From contig JAOZSB010000003.1 of assembly GCA_029939895.1 (NCBI GenBank), forward strand, positions 1 through 42,238: a stretch of DNA of 42,238 nucleotides, in the 5' to 3' direction. Both the position numbers and the translations under genes were made by a program. Source of the DNA: Desulfobacterales bacterium. GTDB taxonomy: Bacteria; Desulfobacterota; Desulfobacteria; Desulfobacterales; JAOZSB01. Position 1 is the first letter of the stretch. The number at the start of each line of letters is the position of its first letter. Below the pieces are notes generated by a model. The model searched no databases. It saw only the letters and a program-made list of their open reading frames with translations, and was not told the origin of the DNA. Below are positions 16,202 through 28,536 of the stretch, piece by piece.

Positions 16202-16591
16202 ATGGCAGATGTAACAAAACAGGATGTAATAGATTTTATAGCTGGAATGAGCGTTCTGGAGCTTTCTGAACTGGTAAAAGAACTTGAAGAAAAATTTGGT
16301 GTATCCGCAGCCGCCCCTATGGCAATGATGGCAGGTCCAATGCCTGGTGCTGACGGTGGAGCTGCAGAAGCTGAAGAGCAGACCGAATTTGACGTAATGC
16401 TCCTTTCACCTGGCGACAAGAAAATAGCAGTTATCAAAGAAGTTCGTGCAATCACTGGTCTTGGCCTCAAAGAAGCCAAGGGTCTTGTTGATGGTGCCCC
16501 AAAGGCTGTTAAAGAAGGCATCGCCAAGGAAGAAGCAGAAAAGATTCAGGCACAACTCGAAGAAGCTGGTGCCCAGGTTGAGCTCAAATAA
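16202..16591 (+). CDS. rplL: 50S ribosomal protein L7/L12
   Basis: L7/L12 is the stalk protein that recruits and stimulates translational GTPases. Its 129 residues include the N-terminal dimerisation domain (about 1-35, [17 protein letters not shown]). An Ala/Gly/Met-rich hinge follows (about 36-58). The globular C-terminal domain has [32 protein letters not shown] upstream sets ATG 16202. It follows rplJ by 91 bp, canonical for the L10-L12 unit. Confidence 0.98.
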   Translation: MADVTKQDVIDFIAGMSVLELSELVKELEEKFGVSAAAPMAMMAGPMPGADGGAAEAEEQTEFDVMLLSPGDKKIAVIKEVRAITGLGLKEAKGLVDGAPKAVKEGIAKEEAEKIQAQLEEAGAQVELK

Positions 16592-16683
16592 ACACCGTAA
16601 GCAAAACTTAATATGGTCCGGGTAGCTGTAATATTTGCTGCCCGGCAAAGATTTTTTTAAAACTCAGGTTGCGGGGAGACAGC

Positions 16684-19600
16684 ATGTCGAAAGGTTCAAC
16701 AACCGGTAGGCGTTTGAGAAAAAACTTCGGCAGAATTCACAAGATCATTGAAATACCAGATCTTATAGGAATGCAAAAAGGTTCCTATGACCGTTTTCTG
16801 CAGATCAATGTACCAGCAGAACAAAGGAAGGACGCAGGGCTTCAGTCTGTTTTCAAGTCTGTCTTTCCAATTAAAGACTTTACAGGAAGTGCCTCCCTGG
16901 AGTTTGTTTCCTACTCCTTTGGAGAAGTCAAACACACGGTTGGAGCGTATATAAACCGCGGGATGACTTATGAGATTCCCATAAGAATTACTGTCAGACT
17001 TGTTGTATACGATGTTGACAAGGAAGCAGGTACGTCCAACATCAGGGATATTAAGGAGCAGGAGATATACTTCGGCACTATCCCGTTGATGACAGAAAAA
17101 GGCACATTTATTATAAACGGCACAGAGCGTGTTGTTGTCAGTCAGCTTCACAGATCATCGGGTGTATTTTTCGATCACGATAAGGGCAAGACCCATTCAA
17201 GTAGTAAGATAATATACACAGCCAGGATTATACCTGTCCGCGGATCGTGGATTGATATGGAAGTAGATCCAAAGGGCATCGTATATATAAGGATTGACAG
17301 AAGGCGAAAATTCCCTGTGTCTATTCTTTTCAAGGCCTTTGGTTATACTGCTGATGACCTTCTTTCATATTTTTACAAGTCTGAAAGAATTATAATTAAA
17401 AGCAAGCGGTACTATAAAAAATTCGACGAAACACTATTAAAGGGACAAAGGGCAGCAAGGGATATTAAAGAACCTGGCACCGATGATATTCTTGTTAAAA
17501 AAGGCAGAATAATAACTAAAAGGGCTATCCGCAAATTAAAATCTTCCGAAGCTCAGACCGTACCGGTCAACGTAGAAGATGTTGTGGGCAGAGCTTTTGC
17601 CTTTGCTATTAGAGACAGTAAGACAAATGATGTTATCTTTAAGGCTGGTGAAGAGATCACCGAAGAAACGCTGGAAAAGATTACTGAACTTGGTTTGAAA
17701 GAATTTGACGTTCTTTTTATAGACAACGTAACAAGCAGCGACTCAGTTTTGAGAACCATTGCCAATGACAAGGTTGAAACCAGGGAAGAAGCGCTTGTTG
17801 AGATTTACAGGCGTTTGAGACCCGGCAACCCGGCAACCCCGGAAGTTGCTCAGGACTTTTTAGACAATTTATTTTTCAGGTCTTCATATTACGATCTTTC
17901 TGGTGTTGGACGACAGAAAATAAATCTGCGTCTTAATCTGGATACGCCGGTAAATATTATTACTCTGAGAAAAGAGGACATCCTTCTTACTGCGAAGACA
18001 CTCGTAGAACTAAGGGACACCCAGGGACTTGTTGATGATATTGACCATCTGGGTAACAGGCGCGTCAGGGCAGTTGGCGAGCTTCTGGAAAATCAGTACA
18101 GAATCGGTCTTGTAAGGATGGAACGGGCCATTAAAGAGAGGATGAGTCTCCAGGAAGTGGACGCACTCATGCCCCACGATCTTGTAAATCCCAAACCGGT
18201 TTCTGCGGTAGTAAAGGAATTTTTTGGGACAAGTCAGCTTTCGCAGTTTATGGATCAGACAAACCCGCTTTCTGAAACTACACATAAAAGAAGGCTCTCG
18301 GCTCTTGGGCCAGGCGGTCTTACAAGAGAACGTGCAGGCTTTGAAGTCAGGGACGTACATCCTTCCCATTATGGAAGAATATGCCCCATTGAGACCCCGG
18401 AAGGTCCAAATATTGGTTTGATTGTTTCTCTAAGTACCTACGCACGCGTTAATGACTATGGATTTGTCGAGACACCATATAGAACAGCAGAAGATTCCGG
18501 AGTGACTGAAGAGGTTAAATTTCTGAGTGCATTCCAGGAAAAGGATCATCCCATAGCACAGGCAAATGCGCCGATTGACGAAAACGGAAAATATATTAAC
18601 CCCCTTGTTACATCCAGGGTTGAGGGTGAGTACATGATGGTTGAGCGTGAGCTGATTGAGCTTATGGACATCTCCCCGATCCAGCTTGTGAGTGTTTCTG
18701 CATCCCTGATTCCATTTTTGGAAAACGATGATGCAAACAGGGCACTCATGGGTTCCAACATGCAGCGTCAGGCTGTGCCGCTTCTGGTAAACGAAGCACC
18801 TTTTGTTGGAACTGGAATAGAAAAGGTTGTGGCAAAGGATTCTGGTGTTGCAATTGTAACGAAAAAGCCAGGCCTTGTTGTTGAATCCGAGGCTTCAAGG
18901 ATTGTCCTGAAGCATGAAGAAGACGACAGTAATACCGATAATCCAGTAACAATTTATAATCTTCAGAAGTTTGTCCGTTCAAATCAAAATACCTGCTTCA
19001 ACCACCGTCCCCTGGTAAAAAAGGGCGATTATGTTGGTGTGGGTGAGATAATAGCCGACGGCCCGGCCACCGATAATGGTGAGCTTGCCCTTGGTAAGAA
19101 CGTGACCGTAGCATTTATGCCTTGGGGCGGCTACAACTTTGAGGATTCAATTCTTGTCAGTGAGCGTCTTGTACGTGACGGTGTTTTTACATCCATCCAT
19201 ATTGAAGAGTTTGAGGTGGTTGCCAGGGACACGAAGCTTGGCAAGGAAGAAATAACAAGAGATATACCCAATGTTGGCGAGGAGGCTCTGCGCAACCTTG
19301 ATGACAGTGGAATCATCCGTCTTGGTGCGGAAGTAAAACCAGGAGATATTCTGGTTGGTAAGATCACACCAAAGGGTGAGACCCAGCTTTCCCCGGAAGA
19401 AAAGCTCCTTAGAGCAATCTTTGGTGAAAAGGCCGGTGATGTAAAGGATACTTCCCTTAGAGTTCCACCGGGTGTTGAGGGTATTGTAATAGATGCAAAA
19501 GTATTTTCAAGGCGGGGTGTAGATAAGGATGAGCGTACACTTGATATTGAAAATCAGGAAATAGACGGATACGAAAAAGACAAGGACATCCAGGTCAGGA

Positions 19601-20787
19601 TTATTGATGAAACTGCACAGGAAAAAATCAGCAAACTCCTGATTGGTCAGAAGGCATCTGCTTCCCTTAAAAAAGGAAAGGTAACTATTTTCAACAAGGG
19701 CGAAGAAATTACAGCAGAAATGCTGGAGGGTGTTTCAATCTCCCATATTGAGGGAGTTGTTCTTGAGGATGCAGGGCTTACTGAAAAGGTTCACGATATA
19801 ATTGGCAGTGCTCTTGATCAGAAGGAAAAAAGCAGGCTGATTTTTGAAGAGCAGATGAGCCGTTTTGAAAGAGGCGATGACCTGCCTCCGGGCGTGATAA
19901 AGATGGTCAAGGTCTATGTTGCCATGAAGCGGAAGCTTGCGGTTGGTGACAAAATGGCTGGCCGTCATGGAAACAAGGGCGTTGTATCAAGAATACTGCC
20001 CCTGGAAGACATGCCTTATTTTGAAAACGGAGTACCCGTGGACATGGTTCTCAATCCCCTGGGCGTACCATCTCGTATGAACGTCGGGCAGATTCTTGAG
20101 ATCCACCTTGGATGCGCATCCGCAGGACTTGGAGCACAGATCAACAGTCTTTGGGAGGAAAAGAAGATTGAAGATTTGCGTGAAAAGTTTGAAACAATAT
20201 TTAAAGAGGACAGTGACAAGCAATACCTGAGCAGGCTTGATGAAAAGGGTGTCATGACTCTGGCCAAGCATTACAGGCGTGGCGTTCATGTTGCAACACC
20301 TGTTTTTGACGGGGCCAAGGAAGAGGAGATCAAGAACATCCTCAAGGATTGCGGTCTCAATGAAACAGGCCAGACAATACTTTATGACGGTCGGACAGGC
20401 GACAGATTCAAACAGGAGATTACAGTCGGCATCATGTATATGCTCAAACTTCATCATCTTGTTGACGATAAGATCCATGCCCGTTCAATCGGCCCGTACT
20501 CCCTGGTAACCCAGCAGCCCCTCGGCGGCAAGGCTCAATTTGGTGGTCAGCGTCTTGGTGAGATGGAGGTCTGGGCAATGGAGGCATACGGTGCTGCTCA
20601 TGCACTTCAGGAATTTCTTACGGTTAAGTCCGATGATATGGCAGGAAGAACAAGGATGTACGAAAAAATTGTTAAGGGACAAAATGTATTAGAGCCTGGT
20701 ATCCCCGAATCTTTCAAGGTGCTTATGAAAGAACTTCAGAGTCTCGGGCTGGATATAACCCTTTTGGAAGATAAGGAAGGTGTATAA
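16684..20787 (+). CDS. rpoB: DNA-directed RNA polymerase subunit beta
   Basis: The beta subunit of RNA polymerase has 1,367 residues. ATG 16684 is chosen because GGGGAG lies 5 nt upstream. The TTG at 16669 would start before that Shine-Dalgarno. The rifampicin pocket ([23 protein letters not shown], then LSALGPGG) carries the residues usual in sensitive enzymes (Asp, His and Ser at the common resistance sites). [38 protein letters not shown] and the C-terminal [25 protein letters not shown] block are intact. The stop overlaps the rpoC start in TAATG, implying translational coupling for equal beta and beta' synthesis. Confidence 0.99.
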   Translation: MSKGSTTGRRLRKNFGRIHKIIEIPDLIGMQKGSYDRFLQINVPAEQRKDAGLQSVFKSVFPIKDFTGSASLEFVSYSFGEVKHTVGAYINRGMTYEIPIRITVRLVVYDVDKEAGTSNIRDIKEQEIYFGTIPLMTEKGTFIINGTERVVVSQLHRSSGVFFDHDKGKTHSSSKIIYTARIIPVRGSWIDMEVDPKGIVYIRIDRRRKFPVSILFKAFGYTADDLLSYFYKSERIIIKSKRYYKKFDETLLKGQRAARDIKEPGTDDILVKKGRIITKRAIRKLKSSEAQTVPVNVEDVVGRAFAFAIRDSKTNDVIFKAGEEITEETLEKITELGLKEFDVLFIDNVTSSDSVLRTIANDKVETREEALVEIYRRLRPGNPATPEVAQDFLDNLFFRSSYYDLSGVGRQKINLRLNLDTPVNIITLRKEDILLTAKTLVELRDTQGLVDDIDHLGNRRVRAVGELLENQYRIGLVRMERAIKERMSLQEVDALMPHDLVNPKPVSAVVKEFFGTSQLSQFMDQTNPLSETTHKRRLSALGPGGLTRERAGFEVRDVHPSHYGRICPIETPEGPNIGLIVSLSTYARVNDYGFVETPYRTAEDSGVTEEVKFLSAFQEKDHPIAQANAPIDENGKYINPLVTSRVEGEYMMVERELIELMDISPIQLVSVSASLIPFLENDDANRALMGSNMQRQAVPLLVNEAPFVGTGIEKVVAKDSGVAIVTKKPGLVVESEASRIVLKHEEDDSNTDNPVTIYNLQKFVRSNQNTCFNHRPLVKKGDYVGVGEIIADGPATDNGELALGKNVTVAFMPWGGYNFEDSILVSERLVRDGVFTSIHIEEFEVVARDTKLGKEEITRDIPNVGEEALRNLDDSGIIRLGAEVKPGDILVGKITPKGETQLSPEEKLLRAIFGEKAGDVKDTSLRVPPGVEGIVIDAKVFSRRGVDKDERTLDIENQEIDGYEKDKDIQVRIIDETAQEKISKLLIGQKASASLKKGKVTIFNKGEEITAEMLEGVSISHIEGVVLEDAGLTEKVHDIIGSALDQKEKSRLIFEEQMSRFERGDDLPPGVIKMVKVYVAMKRKLAVGDKMAGRHGNKGVVSRILPLEDMPYFENGVPVDMVLNPLGVPSRMNVGQILEIHLGCASAGLGAQINSLWEEKKIEDLREKFETIFKEDSDKQYLSRLDEKGVMTLAKHYRRGVHVATPVFDGAKEEEIKNILKDCGLNETGQTILYDGRTGDRFKQEITVGIMYMLKLHHLVDDKIHARSIGPYSLVTQQPLGGKAQFGGQRLGEMEVWAMEAYGAAHALQEFLTVKSDDMAGRTRMYEKIVKGQNVLEPGIPESFKVLMKELQSLGLDITLLEDKEGV

Positions 20788-23700
20788 TGGAAACCCTGTA
20801 CGATTTTTTTGCAAAACCAAAGGATCCAAAAGCTTACACCGGAGTCCGGCTTGCGCTTGCTTCACCGGATCAGATCAATAGCTGGTCATGTGGTGAAATA
20901 AAAAAACCGGAAACTATTAATTACAGGACATTCAAACCCGAGAGGGAAGGTCTTTTCTGCGCGAAAATATTCGGGCCGACAAAGGACTACGAGTGTAACT
21001 GCGGCAAGTACAAGCGCATGAAACACCGTGGTGTCATCTGTGAAAAATGTGGTGTTGAAGTAATCCAGTCCAAGGTTCGGCGTGAACGGATGGGCCATAT
21101 AGCGTTAGCTACTTCCGTGGCTCATATCTGGTTCCTCAAGTGCCTTCCAAGCAAGATTGGTAACCTTCTTGACCTGACCTTGAAGAATCTGGAAAAGGTT
21201 CTTTATTTTGACAGCTATATAGTTATTGATCCTAAAGAGACCGGCCTTACAATGGGCCAGCTTCTTTCTGAGGAAAAATACAGGGAAGCAGTAGAGCAGT
21301 TTGGTGCCGGCTTTGACGCTGGAATCGGTGCAGAAGCTGTAAAGGAACTTATCGGCAAGCTCGATATGAACATCCTTTATGATCAGCTCCGTGAAGACAT
21401 CAAGGCTACAAGCTCCGAGGCAAAGAGGAAAAAAATCTCCAAGCGTTTGAAGATTGTGGATTCCTTCAGGCGTTCTGGGCTTGATCCAGCCTGGATGATA
21501 ATGGATGTCATCCCGGTTCTGCCTCCAGACCTGCGCCCCCTGGTTCCACTTGAAGGCGGAAGATTCGCAACATCGGATCTCAACGACCTTTACAGACGTG
21601 TAATTAACAGGAACAACAGGCTTAAAAGACTCGTAGACCTGAAAGCTCCAGACATCATCGTGAGAAACGAGAAGAGGATGCTTCAGGAATCAGTGGATGT
21701 GCTTTTTGATAATGGCCGCCACGGCAGAGTTATAACAGGTACAAATAAAAGGCCCTTGAAATCCCTAAGCGATACCTTGAAGGGTAAGCAGGGAAGATTT
21801 CGCCAGAATTTGCTTGGAAAGCGTGTTGATTATTCAGGCCGTACAGTTATCACCATCGGCCCGAATCTGAGACTGCATCAGTGCGGTCTTCCAAAGAAGA
21901 TGGCCCTGGAACTTTTCAAGCCGTTTATTTATTACAGGTTAGAGAAAAAAGGCCTGGTATCCACGGTTAAAAGTGCGAAAAAAATGGTGGAACGGGAAAC
22001 TCCAGAGGTTTGGGATACCCTTGATGAAGTTGTTAAGGAATATCCTATTCTTCTAAACCGTGCTCCAACCCTGCACAGGCTTGGAATACAGGCTTTTGAG
22101 CCTACCCTCATTGAAGGAAAGGCCATCCAGCTTCACCCGCTTGTCTGTACAGCTTTTAATGCAGACTTTGACGGTGACCAGATGGCAGTCCATGTGCCGC
22201 TTTCTGTTGAATCACAGATTGAGGCAAGGGTCTTGATGCTTTCGAGTAACAATATCCTGTCCCCTGCAAACGGCAGCCCGATCATTGTACCAACCCAGGA
22301 CATCGTCCTCGGTATATACTATATGACCAGGGCATTTCCGAACAAGCGCGGTCATGGTATGCTTTTCTCAAATCAGGATGAGGTTAGATCCGCCTATGAT
22401 GCCGGAGAAATTGATCTCCATGCAATGATTAAGGTGAGAATTAACGGCGAAAGAGTTGAGACAACAGTCGGCAGAATGCTTCTCTGGGAAGTAATACCCC
22501 AGGAGGATGTTGTAGTTCTGCGCCAGATAACAGTATATGATAAGGACGAAGCCGAGGGCATTGTCAAGTCACTTGAAAAGGGAACCGACTATATTGAACT
22601 GGTTCACAAGCATTCAACGAGCTATGACAAGGTCTTTGACGGAAATATCGGCCTTTTCATGAAGGAAGACTTCCAGAGAGTTTTCAGGGCCGATGATGAA
22701 GCCACTGAAGAAATTTTTAACATGGATGTCAACACCCACAGCCAGGCTTGTTTTCTTGACGGGGCTTATCATATTTTCAAAATCTCTGATAAGCGTTTTG
22801 AGATTCCTTTCAATGTAATTAATCACGTCATGGACAAAAAACGCCTCCGTGACCTGGTTGACTATGCCTATAGAAATCTTGGTGCCAAGGCCACTGTAAT
22901 ACTTTCAGACAGGCTCAAGGACATAGGTTACACCTATTCCACAGAGGGCGGCCTTTCCATATCTATTGACGCTATGATTATTCCTGACAAAAAATGGGGA
23001 ATTCTTGGCAGCGCAGAAGATACAGTTACCGAGATTAACAGGCAGTACACAGAGGGTCTTATTACCCAGGGTGAGAAATACAACAAGATCGTTGATATCT
23101 GGTCAAAGGCGACTGATGATGTTGCAAACGAGATGATGGAATGCATGAAGGAAGCCCCCCAGGGGGAAAGCATCAATCCTATCTTTATGATGGCTGACTC
23201 TGGAGCAAGGGGAAGCAAGGATCAGATGCGTCAGCTTGCTGGAATGCGTGGCCTGATGGCAAAACCATCGGGTGAGATCATCGAAACACCGATTACAGCG
23301 AACTTCAGGGAAGGCCTGAGTGTTCTCCAGTACTTTATTTCCACACATGGTGCACGAAAGGGACTTGCTGATACAGCCCTGAAAACAGCTAACTCTGGCT
23401 ACCTGACCAGGCGACTGGCAGATGTTGCCCAGGACTGTGCTGTTACATCAGAAGATTGTGGAACCCTGCTCGGAATTAATATCGAGCCGCTCATGGAGGG
23501 TGGTGAGGTTATCCAGATGCTTGGGGAAAGGATTCTGGGGCGTATTGCCATTGAAGATATTCTTGATCCATTTTCAGATGAAGTTCTGGTTAAACAGGGC
23601 CATGAGATTGATGAATCCGCAGTTAAACGGGTTGAGGATGCAGGCTCGACAAACGTCATGATAAGATCTGTTCTCACATGCCGCTCCAAGATTGGAGTTT

Positions 23701-25181
23701 GTTCCAAGTGCTACGGCAGAGACCTGTCCCATGGTGGACTCGTGGAAATCGGCCAGGCAGTTGGTATCCTGTCGGCCCAGTCCATTGGTGAGCCTGGAAC
23801 ACAGCTTACAATGCGTACATTCCATATTGGTGGAGCCGCAAGCTTTCAGGAGCAGGCAGACATCAGGGCACGCGTAAGCGGAGTAATCAAATATATCGAT
23901 ATTCATGTTGTAAAGAATAAAGAAGATAAAAACATCATCATGAATCGTCGTGGCGGAGAATTCGCAATTATTGGCGAAAAGGGACGTGAAAGGGAACGTA
24001 ACCCGGTTATTTACGGTGCATACATGATGGTTGAAGATGGTCAGGAAGTCAAACCCGGCGATCTGCTTGCAACGTGGGACCCTTTTACAACTCCAATTAT
24101 CACGGAAGTGTCTGGAGTTGTAAAGTTCGGTGACATAACATCGGGTAAGACCATGCAGGAAAAGGTTGACCCTGTAACCGGTAAGTCAAGCCGTATGATT
24201 ATCGAGTTCAAGAGTTCCGAGGTAAGGCCGAGGATTACCCTGAAGGATCCAAACGGCAAGACCATGAAGCTTCCAGATGGTTCTGGTGTTGCACGATATG
24301 TTCTTCCAATTGATGCTATTATCACCGTTGAAGAGGGTGATGAGATCAAGGCAGGAGACATCCTTGCAAGGCTTCCAAGAGCCACAACAAAAACAAAGGA
24401 CATCACAGGTGGTCTGCCCAGAGTTGCGGAGCTTTTCGAGGTTCGCAAGCCCAAGGAAACAACGGTTTTGACCGAGATTGACGGTTTTGTGTCGATCAGC
24501 AAGGGAACCAAGGGAAAACAAAAGGTAACAGTTACTCCTGTTGATGTTGGCGATAAAAAGGAATACCTGGTCGCCCGTGGTAAGCATATCAATGCATACG
24601 AGGGTGATTATGTTCGTGCAGGTGAGCCTCTTATCGGTGGATCTGCAAATCCCCAGGACATACTCAACATCAAGGGTGAGGTTGCTCTGGCACGTTATCT
24701 GGTTGATGAGGTTCAGGAGGTTTACAGGCTCCAGGGCGTTAAGATCAACGATAAGCATATTGAGGTTATCGTTAAGCAGATGATGCGTAAGGTCAAGATT
24801 ACCGACGCAGGAGACACAACGTTCCTCTTTGATGAGCAGGTTGACAGGTTCGATTTTGAGGATGAGAACTCACGTGTAAGACAGAAAGGTGGACAGACCG
24901 CAGTTGCAGATCCGCTCATTCTGGGGATCACAAAGGCTTCTCTGAGTACCGACAGCTTTATCAGTGCGGCATCTTTCCAGGAAACAACCAAGGTGCTGAC
25001 AGAGGCTTGTATTGAGGCCTCAATGGACAAACTGCGCGGGCTTAAGGAAAATGTTATCATGGGTCGCCTGATTCCTGCTGGAACTGGTCTAGCTATGTAC
25101 AGGGACATGGATATTGAGCTTGACTATGAAAAAGAAGAGGCAGCAGAGGCTGTTGGAGGGCTTGATGAATCCCTGGATTAA
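20787..25181 (+). CDS. rpoC: DNA-directed RNA polymerase subunit beta'
   Basis: The beta' subunit has 1,464 residues. The N-terminal zinc ribbon has Cys70, Cys72, Cys85 and Cys88. The catalytic magnesium loop NADFDGDQM starts at residue 458, with Asp460, Asp462 and Asp464. The second zinc site (DCAV...[13 protein letters not shown]) and the trigger-loop region ([23 protein letters not shown]) are present. The C-terminal GLDESLD-type acidic tail is normal. ATG overlaps the rpoB stop by one base. The next gene follows after 119 bp with its own promoter-like site. Confidence 0.99.
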   Translation: METLYDFFAKPKDPKAYTGVRLALASPDQINSWSCGEIKKPETINYRTFKPEREGLFCAKIFGPTKDYECNCGKYKRMKHRGVICEKCGVEVIQSKVRRERMGHIALATSVAHIWFLKCLPSKIGNLLDLTLKNLEKVLYFDSYIVIDPKETGLTMGQLLSEEKYREAVEQFGAGFDAGIGAEAVKELIGKLDMNILYDQLREDIKATSSEAKRKKISKRLKIVDSFRRSGLDPAWMIMDVIPVLPPDLRPLVPLEGGRFATSDLNDLYRRVINRNNRLKRLVDLKAPDIIVRNEKRMLQESVDVLFDNGRHGRVITGTNKRPLKSLSDTLKGKQGRFRQNLLGKRVDYSGRTVITIGPNLRLHQCGLPKKMALELFKPFIYYRLEKKGLVSTVKSAKKMVERETPEVWDTLDEVVKEYPILLNRAPTLHRLGIQAFEPTLIEGKAIQLHPLVCTAFNADFDGDQMAVHVPLSVESQIEARVLMLSSNNILSPANGSPIIVPTQDIVLGIYYMTRAFPNKRGHGMLFSNQDEVRSAYDAGEIDLHAMIKVRINGERVETTVGRMLLWEVIPQEDVVVLRQITVYDKDEAEGIVKSLEKGTDYIELVHKHSTSYDKVFDGNIGLFMKEDFQRVFRADDEATEEIFNMDVNTHSQACFLDGAYHIFKISDKRFEIPFNVINHVMDKKRLRDLVDYAYRNLGAKATVILSDRLKDIGYTYSTEGGLSISIDAMIIPDKKWGILGSAEDTVTEINRQYTEGLITQGEKYNKIVDIWSKATDDVANEMMECMKEAPQGESINPIFMMADSGARGSKDQMRQLAGMRGLMAKPSGEIIETPITANFREGLSVLQYFISTHGARKGLADTALKTANSGYLTRRLADVAQDCAVTSEDCGTLLGINIEPLMEGGEVIQMLGERILGRIAIEDILDPFSDEVLVKQGHEIDESAVKRVEDAGSTNVMIRSVLTCRSKIGVCSKCYGRDLSHGGLVEIGQAVGILSAQSIGEPGTQLTMRTFHIGGAASFQEQADIRARVSGVIKYIDIHVVKNKEDKNIIMNRRGGEFAIIGEKGRERERNPVIYGAYMMVEDGQEVKPGDLLATWDPFTTPIITEVSGVVKFGDITSGKTMQEKVDPVTGKSSRMIIEFKSSEVRPRITLKDPNGKTMKLPDGSGVARYVLPIDAIITVEEGDEIKAGDILARLPRATTKTKDITGGLPRVAELFEVRKPKETTVLTEIDGFVSISKGTKGKQKVTVTPVDVGDKKEYLVARGKHINAYEGDYVRAGEPLIGGSANPQDILNIKGEVALARYLVDEVQEVYRLQGVKINDKHIEVIVKQMMRKVKITDAGDTTFLFDEQVDRFDFEDENSRVRQKGGQTAVADPLILGITKASLSTDSFISAASFQETTKVLTEACIEASMDKLRGLKENVIMGRLIPAGTGLAMYRDMDIELDYEKEEAAEAVGGLDESLD

Positions 25182-25209
25182 CCGAATTATATTAGGTTAA
25201 TAATTTTGC

Positions 25210-25236
25210 TTGACAAGGGAAACTTTTTCATATAGC
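25210..25236 (+). promoter_or_regulatory. Promoter-like site upstream of rpsL
   Basis: A perfect -35 consensus TTGACA (25210-25215) is followed after 15 bp by TATAGC (25231-25236). The short spacer is a weakness. The location, in the only sizeable gap between rpoC and rpsL, is where a str-operon promoter is expected. Confidence 0.45.
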
Positions 25237-25300
25237 TTTCTTTATTTTACCGACCGGAGTTAGTTATCTGGTCAAAATATACAAAAACAATGAGGTAAGT

Positions 25301-25672
25301 ATGCCGACAATAAATCAGCTGGTAAAGCAAGGACGAAAGAGGGCGGTTAAGAAAACTAATACGCCAGCATTGAAGGGTGCACCCCAGAAAAGGGGCGTTT
25401 GCACACGCGTATATACATCGACTCCTAAAAAACCTAACTCAGCCCTTAGAAAAGTAGCAAGGGTGAGGCTTACCACAGGTATTGAGGTAACGGCTTATAT
25501 TCCAGGTATTGGACACAACCTGCAAGAGCATTCAGTTGTTCTCGTCAGGGGCGGCAGGGTCAAGGATCTTCCAGGTGTCAGGTATCATATTGTCAGGGGT
25601 ACACTTGATACCCTTGGTGTGGAAGACAGAAAACAGGGACGCTCCAAATACGGAGCAAGAAAACCTAAGTAA
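25301..25672 (+). CDS. rpsL: 30S ribosomal protein S12
   Basis: S12 sits at the decoding centre and affects accuracy and streptomycin response. It has 123 residues. [11 protein letters not shown] and [13 protein letters not shown] carry the lysines found in streptomycin-sensitive ribosomes. GAGGT a few bases upstream sets the ATG. It heads the str group, followed after 9 bp by rpsG. Confidence 0.99.
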   Translation: MPTINQLVKQGRKRAVKKTNTPALKGAPQKRGVCTRVYTSTPKKPNSALRKVARVRLTTGIEVTAYIPGIGHNLQEHSVVLVRGGRVKDLPGVRYHIVRGTLDTLGVEDRKQGRSKYGARKPK

Positions 25673-25681
25673 GGTGCTGGT

Positions 25682-26152
25682 ATGTCACGTAGAAAAGTGA
25701 TTCAAGAAAGAGACATTATTGCTGATCCCAGATACGGGAATAAGCTGATTGCCAAATTCATAAACTCTATTATGCTTGATGGTAAAAAGAGCAAGGCCGA
25801 AGGCCTGATTTACGAAGCCTTTGATATCATCGAAGCAAAGAGTAAAGAAGACCCAAAGAAAATCTTTGAAAAGGCGATTGACAATTCCCGCCCGGTCATT
25901 GAGGTTAAATCAAGAAGGGTTGGTGGCTCCACATATCAGGTGCCCACCGAGATCAGACCTTCAAGAAAAACAGCCCTTGCATTGCGCTGGCTGATAAAAT
26001 ATGCCAAGGCCCGATCAGAAAAAGGTATGGCAGGCAAATTGGCAGGTGAGTTCCTTGATGCAGCAAATAACAGAGGGGCCACAATAAAGAAAAAAGAAGA
26101 CACCCACAGGATGGCAGATGCGAATAAGGCTTTCGCTCATTACAGATGGTAG
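25682..26152 (+). CDS. rpsG: 30S ribosomal protein S7
   Basis: S7 is the primary assembly protein of the 30S head. It has 156 residues. It starts [20 protein letters not shown] and contains [24 protein letters not shown] and the C-terminal [13 protein letters not shown]. It lies 9 bp after rpsL. fusA is normally next, but here about 200 bp with two repeats lead straight into tuf. Confidence 0.99.
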   Translation: MSRRKVIQERDIIADPRYGNKLIAKFINSIMLDGKKSKAEGLIYEAFDIIEAKSKEDPKKIFEKAIDNSRPVIEVKSRRVGGSTYQVPTEIRPSRKTALALRWLIKYAKARSEKGMAGKLAGEFLDAANNRGATIKKKEDTHRMADANKAFAHYRW

Positions 26153-26181
26153 GTAGAGAGCGCAGGTTCGCAAAGTGGGAG

Positions 26182-26340
26182 TTTTTGCTTACTTTATTAA
26201 AATTAACGGCAAAGATAAACTAAGCAATCGGCTTCAAAAAAAAATCTAAGTTTATTAGGAGATTATTTGCTTATTCCATAACCAGTTATCAGGTATAGAC
26301 TAAGCAATTGGCTTCGAAAAAAATTTAAGTTTATTAGGAG
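26182..26340 (+). repeat. Two tandem SD-tailed repeats upstream of the second tuf
   Basis: Units are 26182-26261 (80 bp) and 26262-26340 (79 bp). The second reads GCTTATTCCAT and ATAGACTAAGC: a T-A pair of the stem has become C-G on both strands, a compensatory change. Its AGGAG (26336-26340) lies 11 nt before the tuf ATG. A decayed unit end (GGTTCGCAAAGTGGGAG) precedes the array at 26165-26181. The array occupies the place where fusA would be expected. Confidence 0.92.
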
Positions 26341-26351
26341 ACTAGTAAAAG

Positions 26352-27545
26352 ATGGCTAAAGCAAAATTCGAGAGAAATAAACCCCATGTAAACGTAGGCA
26401 CAATTGGCCATATTGACCATGGTAAGACCACGCTTACAGCGGCGATCACAAAGCATAACGGCCTGAAGGGAATGGCAGAGTTTATCCCCTTTGACCAGAT
26501 CGACAAGGCTCCAGAGGAAAAAGCCAGGGGCATAACCATTGCAACTGCCCATGTAGAGTATGAGACTGAAAATCGTCATTACGCACATGTTGACTGTCCA
26601 GGCCATGCTGACTACATCAAGAACATGATAACCGGTGCAGCACAGATGGACGGCGCAATACTGGTTGTTGGTGCTGACGATGGGCCAATGCCTCAAACCA
26701 GGGAACACATCCTTCTTGCTCGTCAGGTTGGTGTACCAAGGATAATCGTATTTTTGAACAAATGCGACATGGTAGACGACGAAGAACTAATCGAGCTGGT
26801 TGAACTTGAGATGCGTGAGCTTCTTGATAAGTACGATTTTCCTGGCGACGACACTCCGATTATCCAGGGAAGCGCACTCAAGGCACTTGAGAGCGATGAC
26901 CCGGCCAGCGACGATGCCAAGTGCATATTTGAGCTGATGGATGCAATCGACAGCTACATCCCAGAGCCGGAACGTGACATAGACAGACCATTCCTTATGC
27001 CCATTGAAGACGTATTCAGCATATCCGGCCGTGGAACAGTTGTAACAGGCAGGGTAGACCGCGGAATCGTAAAAGTAGGCGAGGATGTAGAGATAGTAGG
27101 TATTCGTGACACGGTAAAGACAGTATGTACAGGAGTTGAGATGTTCAGAAAACTTCTTGACGAAGGCCGTGCCGGAGACAACATAGGTGTTCTGCTTCGC
27201 GGAACAAAACGAGAAGATGTTGAGCGTGGTCAGGTAGTAGCCAAGCCCAAATCCATCACCCCCCATACAAAGTTCAAGGCCGAAGTATATATACTCAGCA
27301 AAGAAGAGGGCGGAAGACATACGCCATTCTTTAGCGGGTATCGTCCGCAGTTTTACTTTCGGACAACCGATGTTACCGGTGTATTGAGCCTGCCAGAGGG
27401 AGTAGAGATGGTAATGCCTGGAGATCACATAACAATATCAGGTGATCTTATTACACCGATAGCAATGGAAAAAGAACTTAGGTTTGCGATCCGCGAAGGC
27501 GGTCGTACAGTCGGAGCTGGTGTTGTCAGCGAAATTATAGAATAA
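26352..27545 (+). CDS. tuf: Elongation factor Tu, second copy
   Basis: The 397-residue protein is identical to the first EF-Tu at 10828. The DNA differs only at three synonymous positions in codons 2, 3 and 5. From base 16 to one base past the stop I see no difference. It lies in the str position directly ahead of rpsJ (10 bp), so the S10 series may be read from the same transcript. Its upstream sequence is completely different from that of the first copy. It carries two repeats and takes its Shine-Dalgarno from the second. Confidence 0.99.
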   Translation: MAKAKFERNKPHVNVGTIGHIDHGKTTLTAAITKHNGLKGMAEFIPFDQIDKAPEEKARGITIATAHVEYETENRHYAHVDCPGHADYIKNMITGAAQMDGAILVVGADDGPMPQTREHILLARQVGVPRIIVFLNKCDMVDDEELIELVELEMRELLDKYDFPGDDTPIIQGSALKALESDDPASDDAKCIFELMDAIDSYIPEPERDIDRPFLMPIEDVFSISGRGTVVTGRVDRGIVKVGEDVEIVGIRDTVKTVCTGVEMFRKLLDEGRAGDNIGVLLRGTKREDVERGQVVAKPKSITPHTKFKAEVYILSKEEGGRHTPFFSGYRPQFYFRTTDVTGVLSLPEGVEMVMPGDHITISGDLITPIAMEKELRFAIREGGRTVGAGVVSEIIE

Positions 27546-27555
27546 GAAGAATGAT

Positions 27556-27867
27556 ATGATAAAGAACACGAAGATAAGGATCAGACTGAGGGCTTACGAC
27601 CATAAACTGCTTGACCAGTCCGCAATGGATATCGTGGACACAGCCCAGAAAACGGGCGCAAAGGTGGTCGGACCAATACCAATGCCAACAAGGATAAACA
27701 AATACTGTGTTTTGCGTTCCCCTCATATTGACAAGAAGTCCAGGGAGCAGTTCGAGATCAGGACCCACAAAAGACTCCTTGATATTCTCGAACCGACGCA
27801 GCAGACGGTAGATGCCCTTATGAAACTTGATCTTTCTCCTGGTGTGGACGTGGAGATCAAACTGTAA
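27556..27867 (+). CDS. rpsJ: 30S ribosomal protein S10
   Basis: S10 is a 30S head protein and the NusG/NusE antitermination partner. At 103 residues it has the [22 protein letters not shown] start and the [24 protein letters not shown] block. It begins 10 bp after tuf. The Shine-Dalgarno is formed by AAGAA right after the tuf stop, so coupling with tuf translation is plausible. It is the first gene of the S10 group. Confidence 0.99.
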   Translation: MIKNTKIRIRLRAYDHKLLDQSAMDIVDTAQKTGAKVVGPIPMPTRINKYCVLRSPHIDKKSREQFEIRTHKRLLDILEPTQQTVDALMKLDLSPGVDVEIKL

Positions 27868-27884
27868 AGAAGGTTGTGCAGGCC

Positions 27885-28523
27885 ATGAGTAGAGGACTAT
27901 TAGGAAAAAAAGTTGGAATGACCGGTGTATTTTTACCGAGCGGACAGTATGTCCCGGTAACGGTCTTAGAAGTCGGACCCTGTGTAATTACACAAATAAA
28001 GACACAGGCTACCGATAAATACGATGCGCTCCAGTTGGGATTCGGCAACAAAAAGGAGAGCAAAGTTAATAAGCCCATAAAGGGTCACCTGAAAAAAAGC
28101 GGAGACGCAGCATTTAGTGTACTTCGTGAGTTCCCGGTCGAAGATCCAGGCGAATTCAAGTTAGGTCAGGCTTTGACAGTCGATATGTTTAAGATCGGCG
28201 AAAAAGTTGACGTAACTGGAACATCAAAAGGACGGGGATTCAGCGGTGTAATTAAAAGACATGGATTCCATGGCGGCAGAATGTCCCACGGCGGGCATTG
28301 CAAGAGAATACCCGGTTCCATCGGCTGTAGTGCATGGCCGGCAAGGGTTATTCCAGGCAAAAAAATGCCAGGTCGTTACGGGAATGACAGAAAGACCGTA
28401 AAGAATCTAGAGATTATCGATATAAGGCTTGATGAAGGTATCCTTTTGATAAAGGGCGCTGTTCCTGGATGTAAGACAGGAGTCATTGAGATTAATAAAC
28501 TAAAAGTACCAACAAAGAAATAG
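27885..28523 (+). CDS. rplC: 50S ribosomal protein L3
   Basis: L3 is an early 50S assembly protein that reaches the peptidyl transferase centre. It has 212 residues from ATG 27885, giving the usual [15 protein letters not shown] start. A GTG at 27876, nearer the AAGAAGG Shine-Dalgarno, would add three residues and cannot be ruled out. [23 protein letters not shown] and [18 protein letters not shown] are family signatures. Confidence 0.97.
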   Translation: MSRGLLGKKVGMTGVFLPSGQYVPVTVLEVGPCVITQIKTQATDKYDALQLGFGNKKESKVNKPIKGHLKKSGDAAFSVLREFPVEDPGEFKLGQALTVDMFKIGEKVDVTGTSKGRGFSGVIKRHGFHGGRMSHGGHCKRIPGSIGCSAWPARVIPGKKMPGRYGNDRKTVKNLEIIDIRLDEGILLIKGAVPGCKTGVIEINKLKVPTKK

Positions 28524-28536
28524 ACGGTTACAAACG

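Noticed and set aside
16669-16683. TTG start adding five residues to RpoB
   Set aside because: It lies before the GGGGAG Shine-Dalgarno that fits ATG 16684.
23574-24758. Long antisense frames inside rpoC, including those near 24041-24758
   Set aside because: They are explained by codon bias of rpoC on the opposite strand. No protein family is recognisable and no promoter or Shine-Dalgarno is visible.
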